From Euptelea pleiosperma (Eukaryota; Streptophyta; Magnoliopsida; Ranunculales; Eupteleaceae), in NCBI GenBank assembly GCA_035048495.1, contig CM068548.1:16171464-16235463 (forward strand): DNA of 64,000 bases, read 5' to 3'. Made by a program: the position numbers and the translations under genes. This document shows positions 12,089 to 22,815 of the stretch, piece after piece. Each line of letters opens with the position of its first letter. Positions within the stretch are counted from its first letter, which is position 1. The notes beneath the pieces are model-generated. The model made no database searches. It saw only the letters and a program-made list of their open reading frames with translations, and was not told where the DNA came from.

Positions 12089-12772
12089 CACTACACCAAT
12101 AATCGAAATGGTCAGTTTTTTATTGTTGCAACGGTTTTAAACCGTTGCAAACAGTGTCCAAAACCATTTTGGTTTAGAAAATATTTACAGTTTAGTTTAT
12201 CATCGTTATTGCAATGATCTACAACCATTCTAAAATATTGTTAGAACCATTTCCATAATGTTACAAATGATTTTGAATAGGAATTACAACAGCTTGAATC
12301 CACTTTAAATGTTTTAAGAAAAGAAAAAAAACCACCCGCCCGCGACAATATAAGTGGCGCGAAAGAGGGTTTCAGTTCGCGCCTCTTTTTGCCAAAACCC
12401 CCAAAAACCATTGTAAATTTTTTGAGTGAAAAATAAAAAGAAAAAATTGCGTAATAATATAATTCCTTTGCAAATAATTGCAAGAAACGGTTCAAAACCA
12501 TTGCAAATTATTTCTTTTCAACGGTTATAAACCATTTTAAATTTTGTTTTTGATGAATAGTTTCTAGTCTTGCAATGGCTGATAGCCGTTGCAAATCTGT
12601 TTCCCAATGCAAGAAATTTAGCATGAAAAAAATCGTTGCTAAGGTATTTGGCAACGGTTATGAATAGTTGCAAAGCATTTTAGAATGCCACTTTTTGCAA
12701 CGGTTATGGGTTATTGTAAACTGTATTTACAACGGTTAAGAGCCGTTGCAAATTGCCATTTTTGGTGTACTG
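12089..12772. mobile_element. Non-autonomous CACTA (EnSpm-type) element
   Basis: The left end is CACTACACCAATAATCG and the right end, read inward, is CAGTACACCAAAAATGGC, a near-match that begins with the CACTA signature. Subterminal regions are packed with direct and inverted copies of a TTGCAACGGTT / AACCGTTGCAA motif, which is typical of CACTA elements whose transposase binds such repeats. There is no transposase reading frame. The expected 3-bp target duplication is not evident (CAT against CGC), so either the ends have mutated or the element was rearranged. Confidence 0.65.
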
Positions 12773-13009
12773 CGCCTCTTGTTTTCACCCATTTTAGAAG
12801 ATTTCTTTTCCCCCAGGCTAGTCTCTTTACCTAGTTTGAATTAATTCTATTAAACCAATCCATTCTAGCATATATCTAATTAATACTACTTGAAACTCCA
12901 TCATTCATACACACCTCACCAAGTGGATTTCCTCATCTCTCCCTATTTCCTATCAAATCTGGAGACGCGCGATTTCGATCTTTACTCTAATTTTCAAATA
13001 TATATAGTA

Positions 13010-13350
13010 TTTTAACCGTTCTTAACTTAGGAATGGTTTTAAACTATTGCTGGAAAGTTACAATTATAAAGAGTTTGGTAAAATATAGAATGGTTTTAAA
13101 CGATTCCAAACATAGCTAGAAACGGCCCAGAACCATGTGTAATAAAAGAGAACGAGAGAAATTTTAAACATATTTAAACGATTTTCTCAAAAACATGAAC
13201 TATTTTAGGCCGTTGCAAAAGTTGCTCAAGTAGTTGTCATATAACAACGTTTAACTACTAATATATAGTTGAGACTGATCAACATGAATCTTCTAAAAAC
13301 AAGTCTCATCTCTTTACCCATTTTGAATTAATTCTTTTCAATATCAACCA
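13010..13350. repeat. Direct repeat copy 2 (partner of 11737-12088 and 12773-12880)
   Basis: About 300 bases match the segment that surrounds the CACTA-like element, in the same orientation, but without the insertion. The region between CTTCTAAAA and GTCTC or TCTTTACC is shortened here. It therefore acts roughly as an empty paralogous site. Confidence 0.55.
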
Positions 13351-14020
13351 ACTCTGGCTTGTATGATGCCTTCAGATGTGTATTTATAAGATTTTGAGTC
13401 GAGGGAAAAGAAGAGGGGCGGTGACTACCCCTTTTGCTTCTAGATGTGAGCTAGTTAATTGGTAAGAAAGGGTTTCGAGCTAGGGACTAGCTGCTGGACT
13501 CCTCTCTCTCTCTTGATAATGAGTTAAAGGACGACAAAGGTATCTTCTGGTAGCTAGGTAGTGTGTGTGAGTAAGATATTGAAGTATTGTTAAGACAAGG
13601 CGTTATCCCGGCCTGACGGGGTCAAAACACAAAGCTAGTTTCGATAAAGGAACTCTAACAAGCTAACAGCCCCACCTTTGCCACTCCTTTAAAAACTTAA
13701 TAAACTTAGAAAGTAAGGTTCTGTTTGGTAGCACACGCGCATCTTCAAGGTGAGTACCTTTAAAGGTCAATACCGACGTTTGGTTCTACACAACCATATG
13801 GAACAAATGTCGATCGATCATGCGGGCCCAACATAAGAACAAAGATCATCGATAGTTCGTAGGTGAGATGTCATAACTAATAATCATGCACCTTAAAACG
13901 GAGTAAAGGACTATATTTTTGTCCTAACATTTGATGACCATATATTTGGTGATCCACGCCACTTCTTAGATTGACCGTATCTCAGACTTTTGTACCTATA
14001 TGGATAAGGATATGCAATAA
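13351..14020. other. Intergenic sequence; no gene seen
   Basis: No coding sequence recognised. A CT run lies near 13503. A block at about 13725 (GTTCTGTTTGGTAGCACACG) looks like the end of a hAT-type MITE, but its partner could not be fixed with confidence. Confidence 0.35.
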
Positions 14021-14023
14021 CAA

Positions 14024-14160
14024 AATGATGTAACAAGGTTTGCCTCCCGCCAAAAAGCACAATTTTTTGGTACTCACCGCTGCCACTTTGGACTATTGAC
14101 CGCATGGGGATGTTTAGCCCACCCCTTGGTGCATATATACCTTGGCAAAACTATTTATCA
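14024..14160. mobile_element. Partial palindromic element (family F)
   Basis: Starts at GATGTAACAAGGTTTGCCTC and runs into TGACCGCATGGGGATGTTTAGCCC. The same order (TGTAACAAGGTAT, CACTGCTGCCA, GACCGCATAGATG) is found in the complete element at 42002-42403, and a partial copy lies at about 58580-58870. Only the left arm is recognisable here; 14160-14460 is unassigned. Confidence 0.5.
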
Positions 14161-14696
14161 AACGGCTAGGATTCAATTGTGGAATGGTAAAATTAAGAGG
14201 CCGGTGAGCCCACTGATTGGAAGACGTACAATCGAGACAAATTTTTATGGTTCCGTAGTGGAGTACTCCATCTGGAAATCACAGGATCCTCACCACACAA
14301 CTGCATATATATTGCAGGATAAGAAAGAAAAAGTGATAGCCCTTGCAGCACCATATCAAAGTACCACCTTGTTTCCCGACTGTTGGATCCGTTACCACGG
14401 AATTTACACCAAAGGAATATCGCCGATCTGGTTGGCAAACCAATGATTGGAGGACAGTTTTTATGCACTCATCTCTATATCACTTGAGCTGGTGATAAAG
14501 AAGACTGCTAATGGAATCTCCGACCAAATTAATATTTGCTAAAGAGGGTGCGCAATGATTTGCGCACGTGCAAATGCAAATGATCAAATGCACGCGTTCC
14601 AAGCACGCTTGACAAGTGATTGCACGTGCAAATGTATTTGCACACTGTGATCGCACGCATACCAAACTCACCCTACACATTTTAAAGTGGAGACCA

Positions 14697-14825
14697 AGCT
14701 AGGTTTTAAATGATCCATTATAATGGTCGCATAATAGTGCCTTTATGCATGACTGGTATAACAAGTCACATCAGCCAGGTCTAAGTCTAAAAAAGATAAG
14801 GATATTAATATTTTAATAGTTCAAG
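14697..14825. repeat. Dispersed direct repeat (partner at 16018-16132)
   Basis: The stretch containing ATGACTGGTATAACAAGTCACATCAGCCA and ending in ATATTAATATTTTAA matches 16018-16132 in the same orientation (ATGACTGGTATCACATGT, CACATCAGCCA). The two copies bracket a LINE fragment. Probably terminal parts of one older element or a segmental duplication. Confidence 0.5.
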
Positions 14826-14849
14826 TAGGAACGACATCTATTCATAGAT

Positions 14850-15650
14850 GGGTTTTTTCGATTTTTAGATGGCATATGTTCTTATGGAAAAGTGAGCAAG
14901 TTGATACTCTGATGGAATACTTGAAACATTACTTGGTCACAGTTACTAAGGAAAACACCTTTCTTGGGTCCATTCAAAGTTGAGAAGTTTCTCGTTGATT
15001 TCCTTTCATGGTTCTTTAAGCCTTTTCTCTATGGCACATCCATACTTTTGTCCTAACATTTGAAAGTCTGAAGTACCTTTGAAAATTCATTTCTTTACAT
15101 GGATTGCATCTTTGAACAAACTATTCACTTCTGAGAATTTGATAGCTAGCTAGGAAATAGATATATATTGATGAATTCCGTGTGATGTGCAAGTCTAATA
15201 GTGAGAATACAAATCATTTGCTATTGTATTGTGACTTAATTGCCTATCAGAATTGATCATTTTTCTCAACATAGGTGGGCCTTCACTAGGCCATGCCAGA
15301 GTCCATTAGAGTTTTATGGGATAGATGGCCTCAGATTTCTGCCTCACTGAGGGAAAACGTTACATTCTACCTATGGAGGTTGATACCATTAGTGGTCCTT
15401 TCGGGACTGTGGATGGAGAGAAATAGGAGGATCTTTAAAAGAAAGGAAAATTCTCTTCAAGAAACACTCTTAAGTCTATCAAGGCTTTCTTATTCAAATG
15501 GGCGGCATTTTTCTTGAAACGATAAGCATTTTCTTCCAAGATATGGCATTCAGGCTTTATGTACTTATGGTATTGTATTTTTTAGGATTTCTGCTTCTCT
15601 TTGTTCTCCTTGATCTCTTTTCTATATTATATATATTGCTTGAACTTATC
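14850..15650 (+). mobile_element. LINE 3' end, zinc-binding RT tail fragment
   Basis: Broken frames give the cysteine/histidine-bearing tail that follows the plant L1 reverse transcriptase: FISLHGLHL, then NTNHLLLYCDL near 15205-15240, and at 15293-15517 WRLIPLVVLSGLWMERNRR followed by IFKRKENSLQE. The same WGLWLERNKRTF motif occurs in the LINE at 18438-19633. A TATAT-rich tail and a short A-run near 15650 mark its 3' end. 5'-truncated and nonfunctional. Confidence 0.75.
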
Positions 15651-15844
15651 ACAAAAAACTATTTGATATCATAGAACAGTCATGTCCGTCCCACTGCACG
15701 ATATTAAGTGTGCGAAGAATCCTGCTAATTTTAGTTGGGAAAACCCACATATCTTTGTGGGCCTACCATTTTAATCTTTCATTGTTTTAACTTTTAAGTG
15801 TTTGAGTCGTGTGGCCCGGCCCGGCCGGCCCGACAAAAATGTGT

Positions 15845-15970
15845 GGTTGAGGCCATTGACCGATGGATTTATGACATACACATTCCATGAGGTAACATTT
15901 ATTTTACCTTTCGCAGTTGTTGCTTCTGGTTCGTGGGATCTCTTGAATCCAGTTGTCAATGGCCTCAACC
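15845..15970. repeat. Short perfect inverted repeat
   Basis: GGTTGAGGCCATTGAC at 15845-15860 is perfectly inverted at 15955-15970, about 95 bases apart. A GC-rich palindromic tract (CCCGGCCCGGCCGGCCCG, about 15815-15832) lies just outside the left arm. No gene found; probably the remnant of a MITE. Confidence 0.5.
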
Positions 15971-16134
15971 ATTTACTCTTTTGTGGTTATCGGTGTGATA
16001 GCATTAAAGTTGACACCAAGGTGTAAAATCATCCCTGATAATGGTCCCATTACCTCGCATTTATGACTGGTATCACATGTCACATCAGCCACATATGAAA
16101 GGGGTCCGAATATTAATATTTTAACATTTGTTTA

Positions 16135-16501
16135 GAGCATCTCCAACGGAGGTCTCCAATTTGGAGCACAAAAATATTAATTTTTAATATAAAGTGCTTT
16201 TACAGCACTTCGGTAACCGTGTCTACTCCAACCGCAGTCTCTTGTTTTATCTCTAAATCACTGTTCCTCTCAAAAGCAATAAGGATACAAATGGAAATAG
16301 AATTTCATACAACATCTGAAAAAGGTCAGAACTGTCATTAATCAACATCAATAGTAATAGAGACCCCCATCCGGGGTCTCTAGATTTAGAGACTCAAAAA
16401 GGGGTCTCTAGAATAGAGACCTCTTTTGGAGTACGGTTGGAGGGTTGTTTTTATCCAACGACTCTCTATTTTACAGAAATAGAGCACGGTTGGAGATGCT
16501 C
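16135..16501. mobile_element. Tourist-like (PIF/Harbinger) MITE with TTA duplication
   Basis: Ends are GAGCATCTCCAACGG and its inverted partner CGGTTGGAGATGCTC. The element is flanked on both sides by TTA (16132-16134 and 16502-16504), the usual target duplication of PIF/Harbinger MITEs. GAGCATCTCCAA termini are common in plant Tourist-like elements. Internal AGAGACC/GGTCTCT blocks make further hairpins. No coding sequence. Confidence 0.75.
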
Positions 16502-16504
16502 TTA

Positions 16505-16973
16505 GTCGAAACTTTGACAACGGTAAAAATAACAACGGTTAATGGCCGTTATTTTTAGTTATTTAGAAAGCAACAGTTTTACCAAAGAAAAAACGCGAAT
16601 TTTTTTGAAGCGTCGGGATTTTTGAAACAGTGATCATGCGCCCAGCTATGATCGCACCACAAAAATCTTTTTAAAAAGTAACCATAAGTATATGTGGTGC
16701 ACAATCATTGGGAGCATTATCGCCGCTCCAAAAATCCTGCCGTTTCAAAAACTTTCTCAGAAAAAAAAGGGGGAATGACTGCTATAACAGCCACCAATTA
16801 TGTTTTTCACAAGGCGATATTATTGTGTAAATAACTATATGTATTTATAAGCCTCGTGGGCATAAAATCTGTGAATAAATAATCATGGCAAGAAAGTTTT
16901 TGGCCCTATAAAAGCTAAAATATGATATAGAAAATCATGTCGATACGAATATCCTAATGTAGACTGTAATCGA
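16505..16973. other. 3' flank of CER1 copy A
   Basis: The last 120 bases (about 16850-16973) match the 3' flanks of copies B, C and D (CATAAAATCTGTGAATA, then GGCAAGAAAGTTTTTG...CCCT), so the duplication unit includes the 3' untranslated region. Further left there are AACGG-type inverted motifs near 16517-16550 but no definite element. Confidence 0.5.
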
Positions 16974-19900
16974 TCAAGTGGGAATGACCAACGGACGGAA
17001 CCCATGTTGAAGACTTGCAAGCCACACTTTCTCTATGTTGAACATTGTGTCACCGCATTCGTGTGCATCCCATTTTTCCATGGCGTGAACTATCCCCGCC
17101 ACGCGCCATGCACTCATCACCCTCCTCGGCAACCAATTCTGTCACATGTGCACAATGTAGATTTCAATTTTAGGGTAAAAGAAAAGTTATAAGGTTATTA
17201 GAATGTTTATTTTTATCTTTTTGTAGTTTTGGGCTTGATCAAACCAACTGATCAATGATTTGGTTTGATACCAATGTGGAACACATGTCCATTTATGGGA
17301 TGAAGGCACCATGAACATACATGCACTGCTATCATATGGTTCCTCATTAGGATCGAACTAACCTCACAAGTGTGAATGTTCTCCAGAGCCTTTGGTGTCA
17401 TCATTGCTGGAGTGCTATAGTAAATGCAATCTTTGCGCATTTTTTTTGGAGGAAACTGCGAGAAGGGAATGAAGAGTGTTCCTTTTGGTGCTTTCCTTTG
17501 TTCTTCGTCGCTCAATCCATCTCCCACCAACCAAACCTATAAATAGGTCATTTTTGGAGTATATATGTTAGATACTAAAACTATTATTTATTGTTGTATT
17601 TATCTCTCTAATGAATCAGAAGAGAAAATTTACCTGATGGGCACAATATCTTGAAAGGACCAAAGTACTTCCTAAGTTTGTGTTCAACCTTAATTTAAGC
17701 TTCTCATGTTCATCCCTGCGTACTGCAGCTACCTGTTCTAATTTTAACTTTTGTTAGAAAACGAGCAAAGCTAGGGGTTGAGCCTTGTGTTCTAGAGGTT
17801 GAACCCGCGAGCTCCCAGGCCTTAAGGCTTTGATACCATGTTAAACAACCGTTTACCCCAAAAGATGGATCAGTTGGGGAAAGGCAAAACAACTATGTAT
17901 ACCAACAGATCATATCGGGCCAACACAATACGTGCGCAAGAACACACCATCAGCTAACACGCCTCCTTAGCAGGAATACATTTTGTTGGAGACTTGACCT
18001 AATTTAGCTGAACAACAGAAAACAAGAATCAAAATATACCTGAACACCCCTTTTGCATAAAGCTTGGGCAATGGCATATGCCACCTTGGAAAGGTTTCCT
18101 CTAAGAAGTACTTGCTTTGTTCCTTCTGGGATGCTATTAAGCACAACAGCAACTGCTAAGCTACTACCGTCCACCACCCTTATCTTGAGTTTTGGATGTT
18201 TTCGAATATAAAGCTCGCTGCTTGCATTGATTTCCTTCCCCTGCAAATGAATTATCTAAAATTTAAATTAATCGAAGAACACAATCAACTTTCTTGTATC
18301 AAGAAAGGGCAAACTAATTGGACAAAATATCCAACTCCTCAAACCTGTTTTCTTGGTTCTTTCTTGTCTAAGAGCCTATTTGGAATTCGCAAAAATTGGC
18401 GCCAGCTGTGGTTAGTTCAAGCCTGGTCTTCCTAGCCCAAGAGCGCCATATTTATGATACATATTCTCCTAAATCCTAACCTGCCTTATTTTTTGGGCAA
18501 ACAAGCTTGACCCCACCTAAGGCGATGGTTGAAAAGTATGGGGAGGAAGTGGGAGGATGGGAATCTAAGCCCTCGAGACTTTCACATGGATGTGAAATGT
18601 GGAAAGGCATTCTCAAGGTTAAAGATAGAATTTCGGAAGGGTCCAAATTAATTAGTCTTAGGGAAGGGATCTAGGATAAGATTTTGGGAAGACTCTTAGG
18701 TAGGTGATCTAGTTTTGAAAGAATATTTTCCTCGTATTTACTCTCTATCACAAAGGAAAGGTCAAACCATAGATCAGTTTTGGATCAGGTCCTCTTCGGA
18801 TACATCTTGGGATCTAGGTCTTAGAAGAAATCATTTTGAGTGGGAGATTGAACAAATAGACTTGCTGCAGGCTTGTTTGAACCAGTACTCTGTCATTAAC
18901 TTCGAAGAGGATAAACGGATATGGAGATGCTCTAAATCGGGCAATCTCACGGTCCGTTCATTGTATGAAGTCTTAGCCTCCTTGCCAAACCACGAATCCC
19001 ACCTATTTCCAGCTTCTAAACTTTGGAAATCTTGTGTCCCACTTAAAATTTGATTTTTTGCTTGGGTAGCCTCTTTAAACAAATTGCTTACTGTTGATAA
19101 TTTAATCAAAAGAAAATGGATCATAGTGGATTTCTGTGTTTTGTGTAAAGTTGATGGCGAAAGTACTAATCATCTTCTTGTCCATTGCGAGTTCGCCAGA
19201 TCAGTTTGGCTGTATTTTCTATCTTACATAGGAATGGATTGGGTATGCCCAGGTTGCATCGGAGAAGTGTTGGAGAGTTGGCCCTATACATCTATGTCGG
19301 CAAGGAGAACAATATTGTGGAAGATGGTTCCAATGGCAATTATTTGGGGACTATGGTTGGAAAGAAACAAGAGAACCTTCGATAACAAAGAGAGTTCCTT
19401 CCACGAGGTCATTTTGGAGCATTAAGTCATTTTTATACCATTGGGGAAGCATCAGATACGAGAGTAGGGGCATCTTTTTTAGCGATCTGGTCTTCAGACT
19501 TGAGCATATTCTGTTTTGATCTCTCGGTTTGTTGTTGTTTGTTCTTTTTTGCTTATTTATCCTTCCTCTTGTAACTTTTCGAGATCTTCTCGATCTCCTT
19601 CTATCAATATATTTTGGATTTATAAAAAAAAAAGCCTGATCTTCCTAGCCTGTGTTTGGTAATCATGTGAGGCTCACTTGTTTGGGCTTTCAGATTTTCC
19701 CTTTAAAATAGGACTAAACTAGGTTTTCCAAGCTAAGCCCTAAATATATGAGATTTCAAAACATTTTCTTATAACATTGACTTTATATATATTATTAAAA
19801 GTAGGTGAAAAAGAACCATGAACTTACCTGGTTTAAAAGACCTAAAGTGAAGACCTTGACGCCTCCTTTATCTGCCTCTAGTATGGCTTCCTCAATCAAG

Positions 19901-21301
19901 CTATTGATTGCTCCTTTTTGCCATGATGAGAGATACTACAAGATTAATAAACATGATATATTAGTATGGTTACAGTGTAAGTTCAACCAAAATAAAGGAA
20001 AGAAGAAAAAAAAATTATCATATTTCTTACTTGGAAATTATATCTTGGTATTGCCCAAGTTTGCATTGTCAGTTTATTGAACATATTCCTCTCCACAACA
20101 AAGGTATAACCATAGATCCAAGTCAGCAACATGGACAAACATGTCACTGGCCACAACATCCACATATACCGTTTGGAAGTGTAGGGCCCGGACGCCAAGG
20201 AAGCGAATCCCAAACGTAGATGGTAGATGGAGTCTAGTGTAGTTGGATGTGTTAGATGAAGTACATGTGGCAACTCCTCGTGTCTTCTGAGTGATGTTTC
20301 ATACACATCAACGGTAGATTTGTCCATGGTACCGTATATATAATCGTACATCGGCATGAAAAGCGAGTAGTTGGTCCGAAACTGGGTATGATGAAGAGAG
20401 TGATACCTGTTGGGAAAAATTGATCAGTTGGGTAATTGTAATCAAGCATTCAATATCATCAATAAACTTTGATTGTTCATTGATGGCCACATAGTCCAAC
20501 TGTGACGTGATGACGCGCAGCACCGTCGTCCCCAAAATCAACCTGAATGATAATTTCTAGCCATTATGTTTGAGAACTTTCATGATGGGCTTCATTCTCA
20601 GGCCTATGGATGAGTTCCAAGACCATGATGAAAAAAGTGCTCAAATCAGACGGCTAAAATATTAATGATTATTCAAACAGGATCTAGTTTATTTCAAGAA
20701 AGATTGTAATTTATTTTATAGTTTGATATGTTATGAGACTTACGATGGAGTATACATGAAGTATTTGAGTAGGGGAAATACGTGGAAGAGACTCTTGGGG
20801 ACTAGTTCGAAGTTGCAGTGCCCCATGTTGTTCATGATATCGATATACGTGACATACGCAACAAAGACTACAACAGAACCAGTTAGGGTCAACACCATTG
20901 TTAACAATGGGATTGCAAAGAGGAGGAAATAAAGGATTTCCTCCACAAATGGATGAATCACAGCTGCCATAGACAAAAAAGAAGAAGCGTTAATAAGAAA
21001 ACAAAAACTGAACAATAACAAGGGAGATTCATTCTTACATGTTATAGGTTCTGTAACAATAGAGGAATGATGGTGGGAGTGGTAGCGAGAATAAAGGTAA
21101 TGGTGGTGCAAAGCTCTGTGAAGCCAGTAGTAGAGGAACTCCACCGGGCCCGTATGAAGGAGAATGGTGAGAACTGCACCATTGGTTCTCCACAAGGGCA
21201 TGTTTGAAGCCCCAGGTAAAAACATATTAGCAATGTAGTACACAATGCCATTCAAAAGGATCTGATCATCCCTGCCATTCATTCTCAAACATATCAGAGA
21301 G

Positions 21302-21346
<45 letters not shown>

Positions 21347-21717
21347 AACCAGTTACTTTCCCTATCAACTTGTTCAAATTCTATACTCTTGTCTAGTATC
21401 CTGTTCTTGCCTTTGGCGGTTCGAGAACGAGCCAAGCTTATCCAAATCTGGTTGTGAACCATCCTCCACAGTAGAAATGGGAAAATGAGGAAGTTTGTAA
21501 TGTCTCTCTCTCTTTCTCCTTTCGTTGTGAACGAGTACAAGCTATGCACCACCCAAGGTGCCAAAATCACGTACTTCAAAATTCAAACCACATGCAAATA
21601 AGAAGAAGAGAAGGAAGTTCAATTTCATAAGGAAGGAGACAATAAAAATGAGAATACCTTAAACTTTCCAAGCTTCGTCCATGGCCATTCAGTGAAAATG
21701 CCTGGTTTAGAAGCCAT
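16974..21717 (-). CDS. CER1: CER1-like very-long-chain aldehyde decarbonylase, copy A
   Basis: Ten exons: 21717-21658, 21573-21350, 21271-21039, 20963-20744, 20406-20031, 19935-19828, 18240-18040, 17732-17634, 17536-17363 and 17138-16974. All introns are GT-AG and phases join, giving 619 residues from MASKPGIFTEWPW, normal for CER1. In the family, CER1 works with CER3 at the endoplasmic reticulum to turn very-long-chain acyl-CoA into the odd-chain alkanes of cuticular wax. The N-terminal half is a fatty-acid-hydroxylase-type domain with hydrophobic segments and all three His clusters: HRALHH (146-151), HSHHH (159-163) and HSLHH (248-252). CER3 lacks these, so CER1 fits better. The C-terminal half is the WAX2 domain, with VVDGSSLAVAVVLNSIP and a final LQHGFRPL. 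Intron 6 (18241-19827) holds a LINE in opposite orientation. Introns 2 and 3 are short and free of in-frame stops. The gene looks intact. The symbol is by family; true orthology within CER1-like genes is not resolved. Confidence 0.95.
18438..19633 (+). mobile_element. 5'-truncated LINE with target-site duplication, in intron 6 of CER1 copy A
   Basis: The plus strand encodes the post-RT tail of an L1-type ORF2: RIYSLSQRKGQTIDQFW, EDKRIWRCSKSGNLTVRSLY, then after one stop FFAWVASLNKLLTVDNLIKR, the zinc-binding block CVLCKVDGESTNHLLVHCEF, and WGLWLERNKRTF. It ends in a TATAAAA(A)n tail. The 17-base flanks GCCTGGTCTTCCTAGCC (18421-18437) and GCCTGATCTTCCTAGCC (19634-19650) differ at one position and form the target duplication. 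The other three CER1 copies lack it, so it arrived after the array formed. It lies antisense to the host gene. Confidence 0.88.
21296..21344. repeat. (GA)n microsatellite, intron 2 of CER1 copy A
   Basis: Nearly 50 bases of GA on the plus strand, hence CT on the transcribed strand just after the 5' splice site. Copies B, C and D have related tracts of different length at the same place. With the intron it reads as an open (Ser-Leu)n stretch. Confidence 0.85.
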
Positions 21718-21749
21718 CCTCTGTTGTTGGTTGTTTATTTTGTTGGTTG

Positions 21750-21755
21750 TTTATA
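21750..21755 (-). promoter_or_regulatory. Candidate TATA motif of CER1 copy A
   Basis: The minus strand reads GAGCTTATAAAC, 33 bases upstream of the ATG at 21717. The GAGCTTATAA block is conserved upstream of copies B and C. If it is the true TATA box the 5' leader would be only a few bases, so it may instead be part of a leader or an alternative promoter. Confidence 0.3.
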
Positions 21756-22547
21756 AGCTCAACGAGAGTTGGGTGCAGCAATAATTTTTTGTAGATGACC
21801 CCATGATCAGCTACCTAGTCGATCCCGGTATTGTGGTTCTGCTACGTTGCAATGGGAGAACCAGTTAACTGTTTTGGCCGGTTCTTACACGCTTCTGTAT
21901 TCATGACAGGAAAATCAATTGGCTCACGAGCTAACATTGACAACAAAGTGACGAGATTGTTTTACCACCAAATTCAAATTTAATTATAGTGTAAAGTGTA
22001 AACATTTTAATACACCGCGGAATGACAGCTAGCCATGAAAACCGATCATATTTTTGTTCGGATATGATGATAATTTAACAAACGGCCCTACATGGAGAGG
22101 ACTCCGGCCCTACATAGATATCAGTTTTTGGGCCTAATGACTGCGTGGATGTTCAGCTCACCTATTGGTGGATAAACACACTAAAAATCAGCTTGATTGA
22201 TGATTTCTAGCCATTAGATTTACTAACCAATGGGGGAGGTTATTTTTGTTACAAAGGCCGTTTTTTAAACCATGGAGGAGACTATGAAACCTGTCCGACG
22301 TGTCCCCAATTGAGTTAGGGGATCGCCTACCTGTCCGAGCTGGCGGTCCCCCTTGCACTACTTTAATTACATTATCTTACAACACGACTATAAGAGATGG
22401 GACCCATTAGCACTTAGTACCACACTGCTACCATCTAAAATATTGACCAAACTTTATTTTGCCGGGGAAAAGCTAGTATGCAAACGGTTATATATAAATG
22501 CGGACAGAAGGCAACACCCAACACCCAACACCCAAACGCCCTTTTAG
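21756..22547. other. Upstream region of CER1 copy A
   Basis: A half copy of the family F core lies at about 22140-22240 (GTGGATGTTCAGCTCACC...AAAAATCAGCTTGATTG). About 22310-22440 matches the upstream region of copies B and C (CTGTCCGAGCTGGCGGTCCC and AGATGGGACCCAT), showing that the duplication unit reached several hundred bases upstream of the gene. No coding sequence. Confidence 0.5.
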
Positions 22548-22815
22548 AGGCCACTGACCACATGGATGTTTGGCTCATCCCTTGGTGGACCTACATACCA
22601 AAAATCATTCTGACCAGTGATTTCTAACCTTTGGATCTGAGTACCCCATATAATGCCTGAAATCCCACAGTTAAAAATAAACCTTGGAAAATCAGGAATT
22701 TTTTGGTATGTAAGTCCACCAAGAGATTGGCCAAAATTCCATATGGTCAAAGGTGTCTAAGAGTGTACCACATGGCTCATACTATGATCGGTCATCAAAG
22801 ATTCACTCCTCTAAT
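22548..22815. mobile_element. Palindromic MITE-like element (family F)
   Basis: The left arm has GACCACATGGATGTTTGGCTC and the right arm its inverted form near 22725-22745, with the facing CCAAAAATCA and TTTTTTGGTATGTAAGTCCA blocks between. The right edge carries the AAGAGTGTACCACATGGCTCATA block seen in other members. No coding sequence. Confidence 0.6.

Noticed and set aside
14096..14446. Overlapping open frames on both strands of about 90-116 codons
   Set aside because: The left part is a family F repeat arm. Neither frame shows a protein motif.
17733..18039. A GGTTGAACCCG block in intron 7 of CER1 copy A, considered as a tRNA-derived SINE B box
   Set aside because: No matching A box, no terminal duplication and no poly(A) or T tail was found; part of the sequence is shared with the other copies' introns.
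20031..20219. Plus-strand open frames overlapping CER1 exons (for example 20031-20219, 39810-39998, 56118-56303, 17004-17192)
   Set aside because: They are antisense shadows of conserved minus-strand exons. They recur in all copies only because the exons do, and their products have no recognisable motif.
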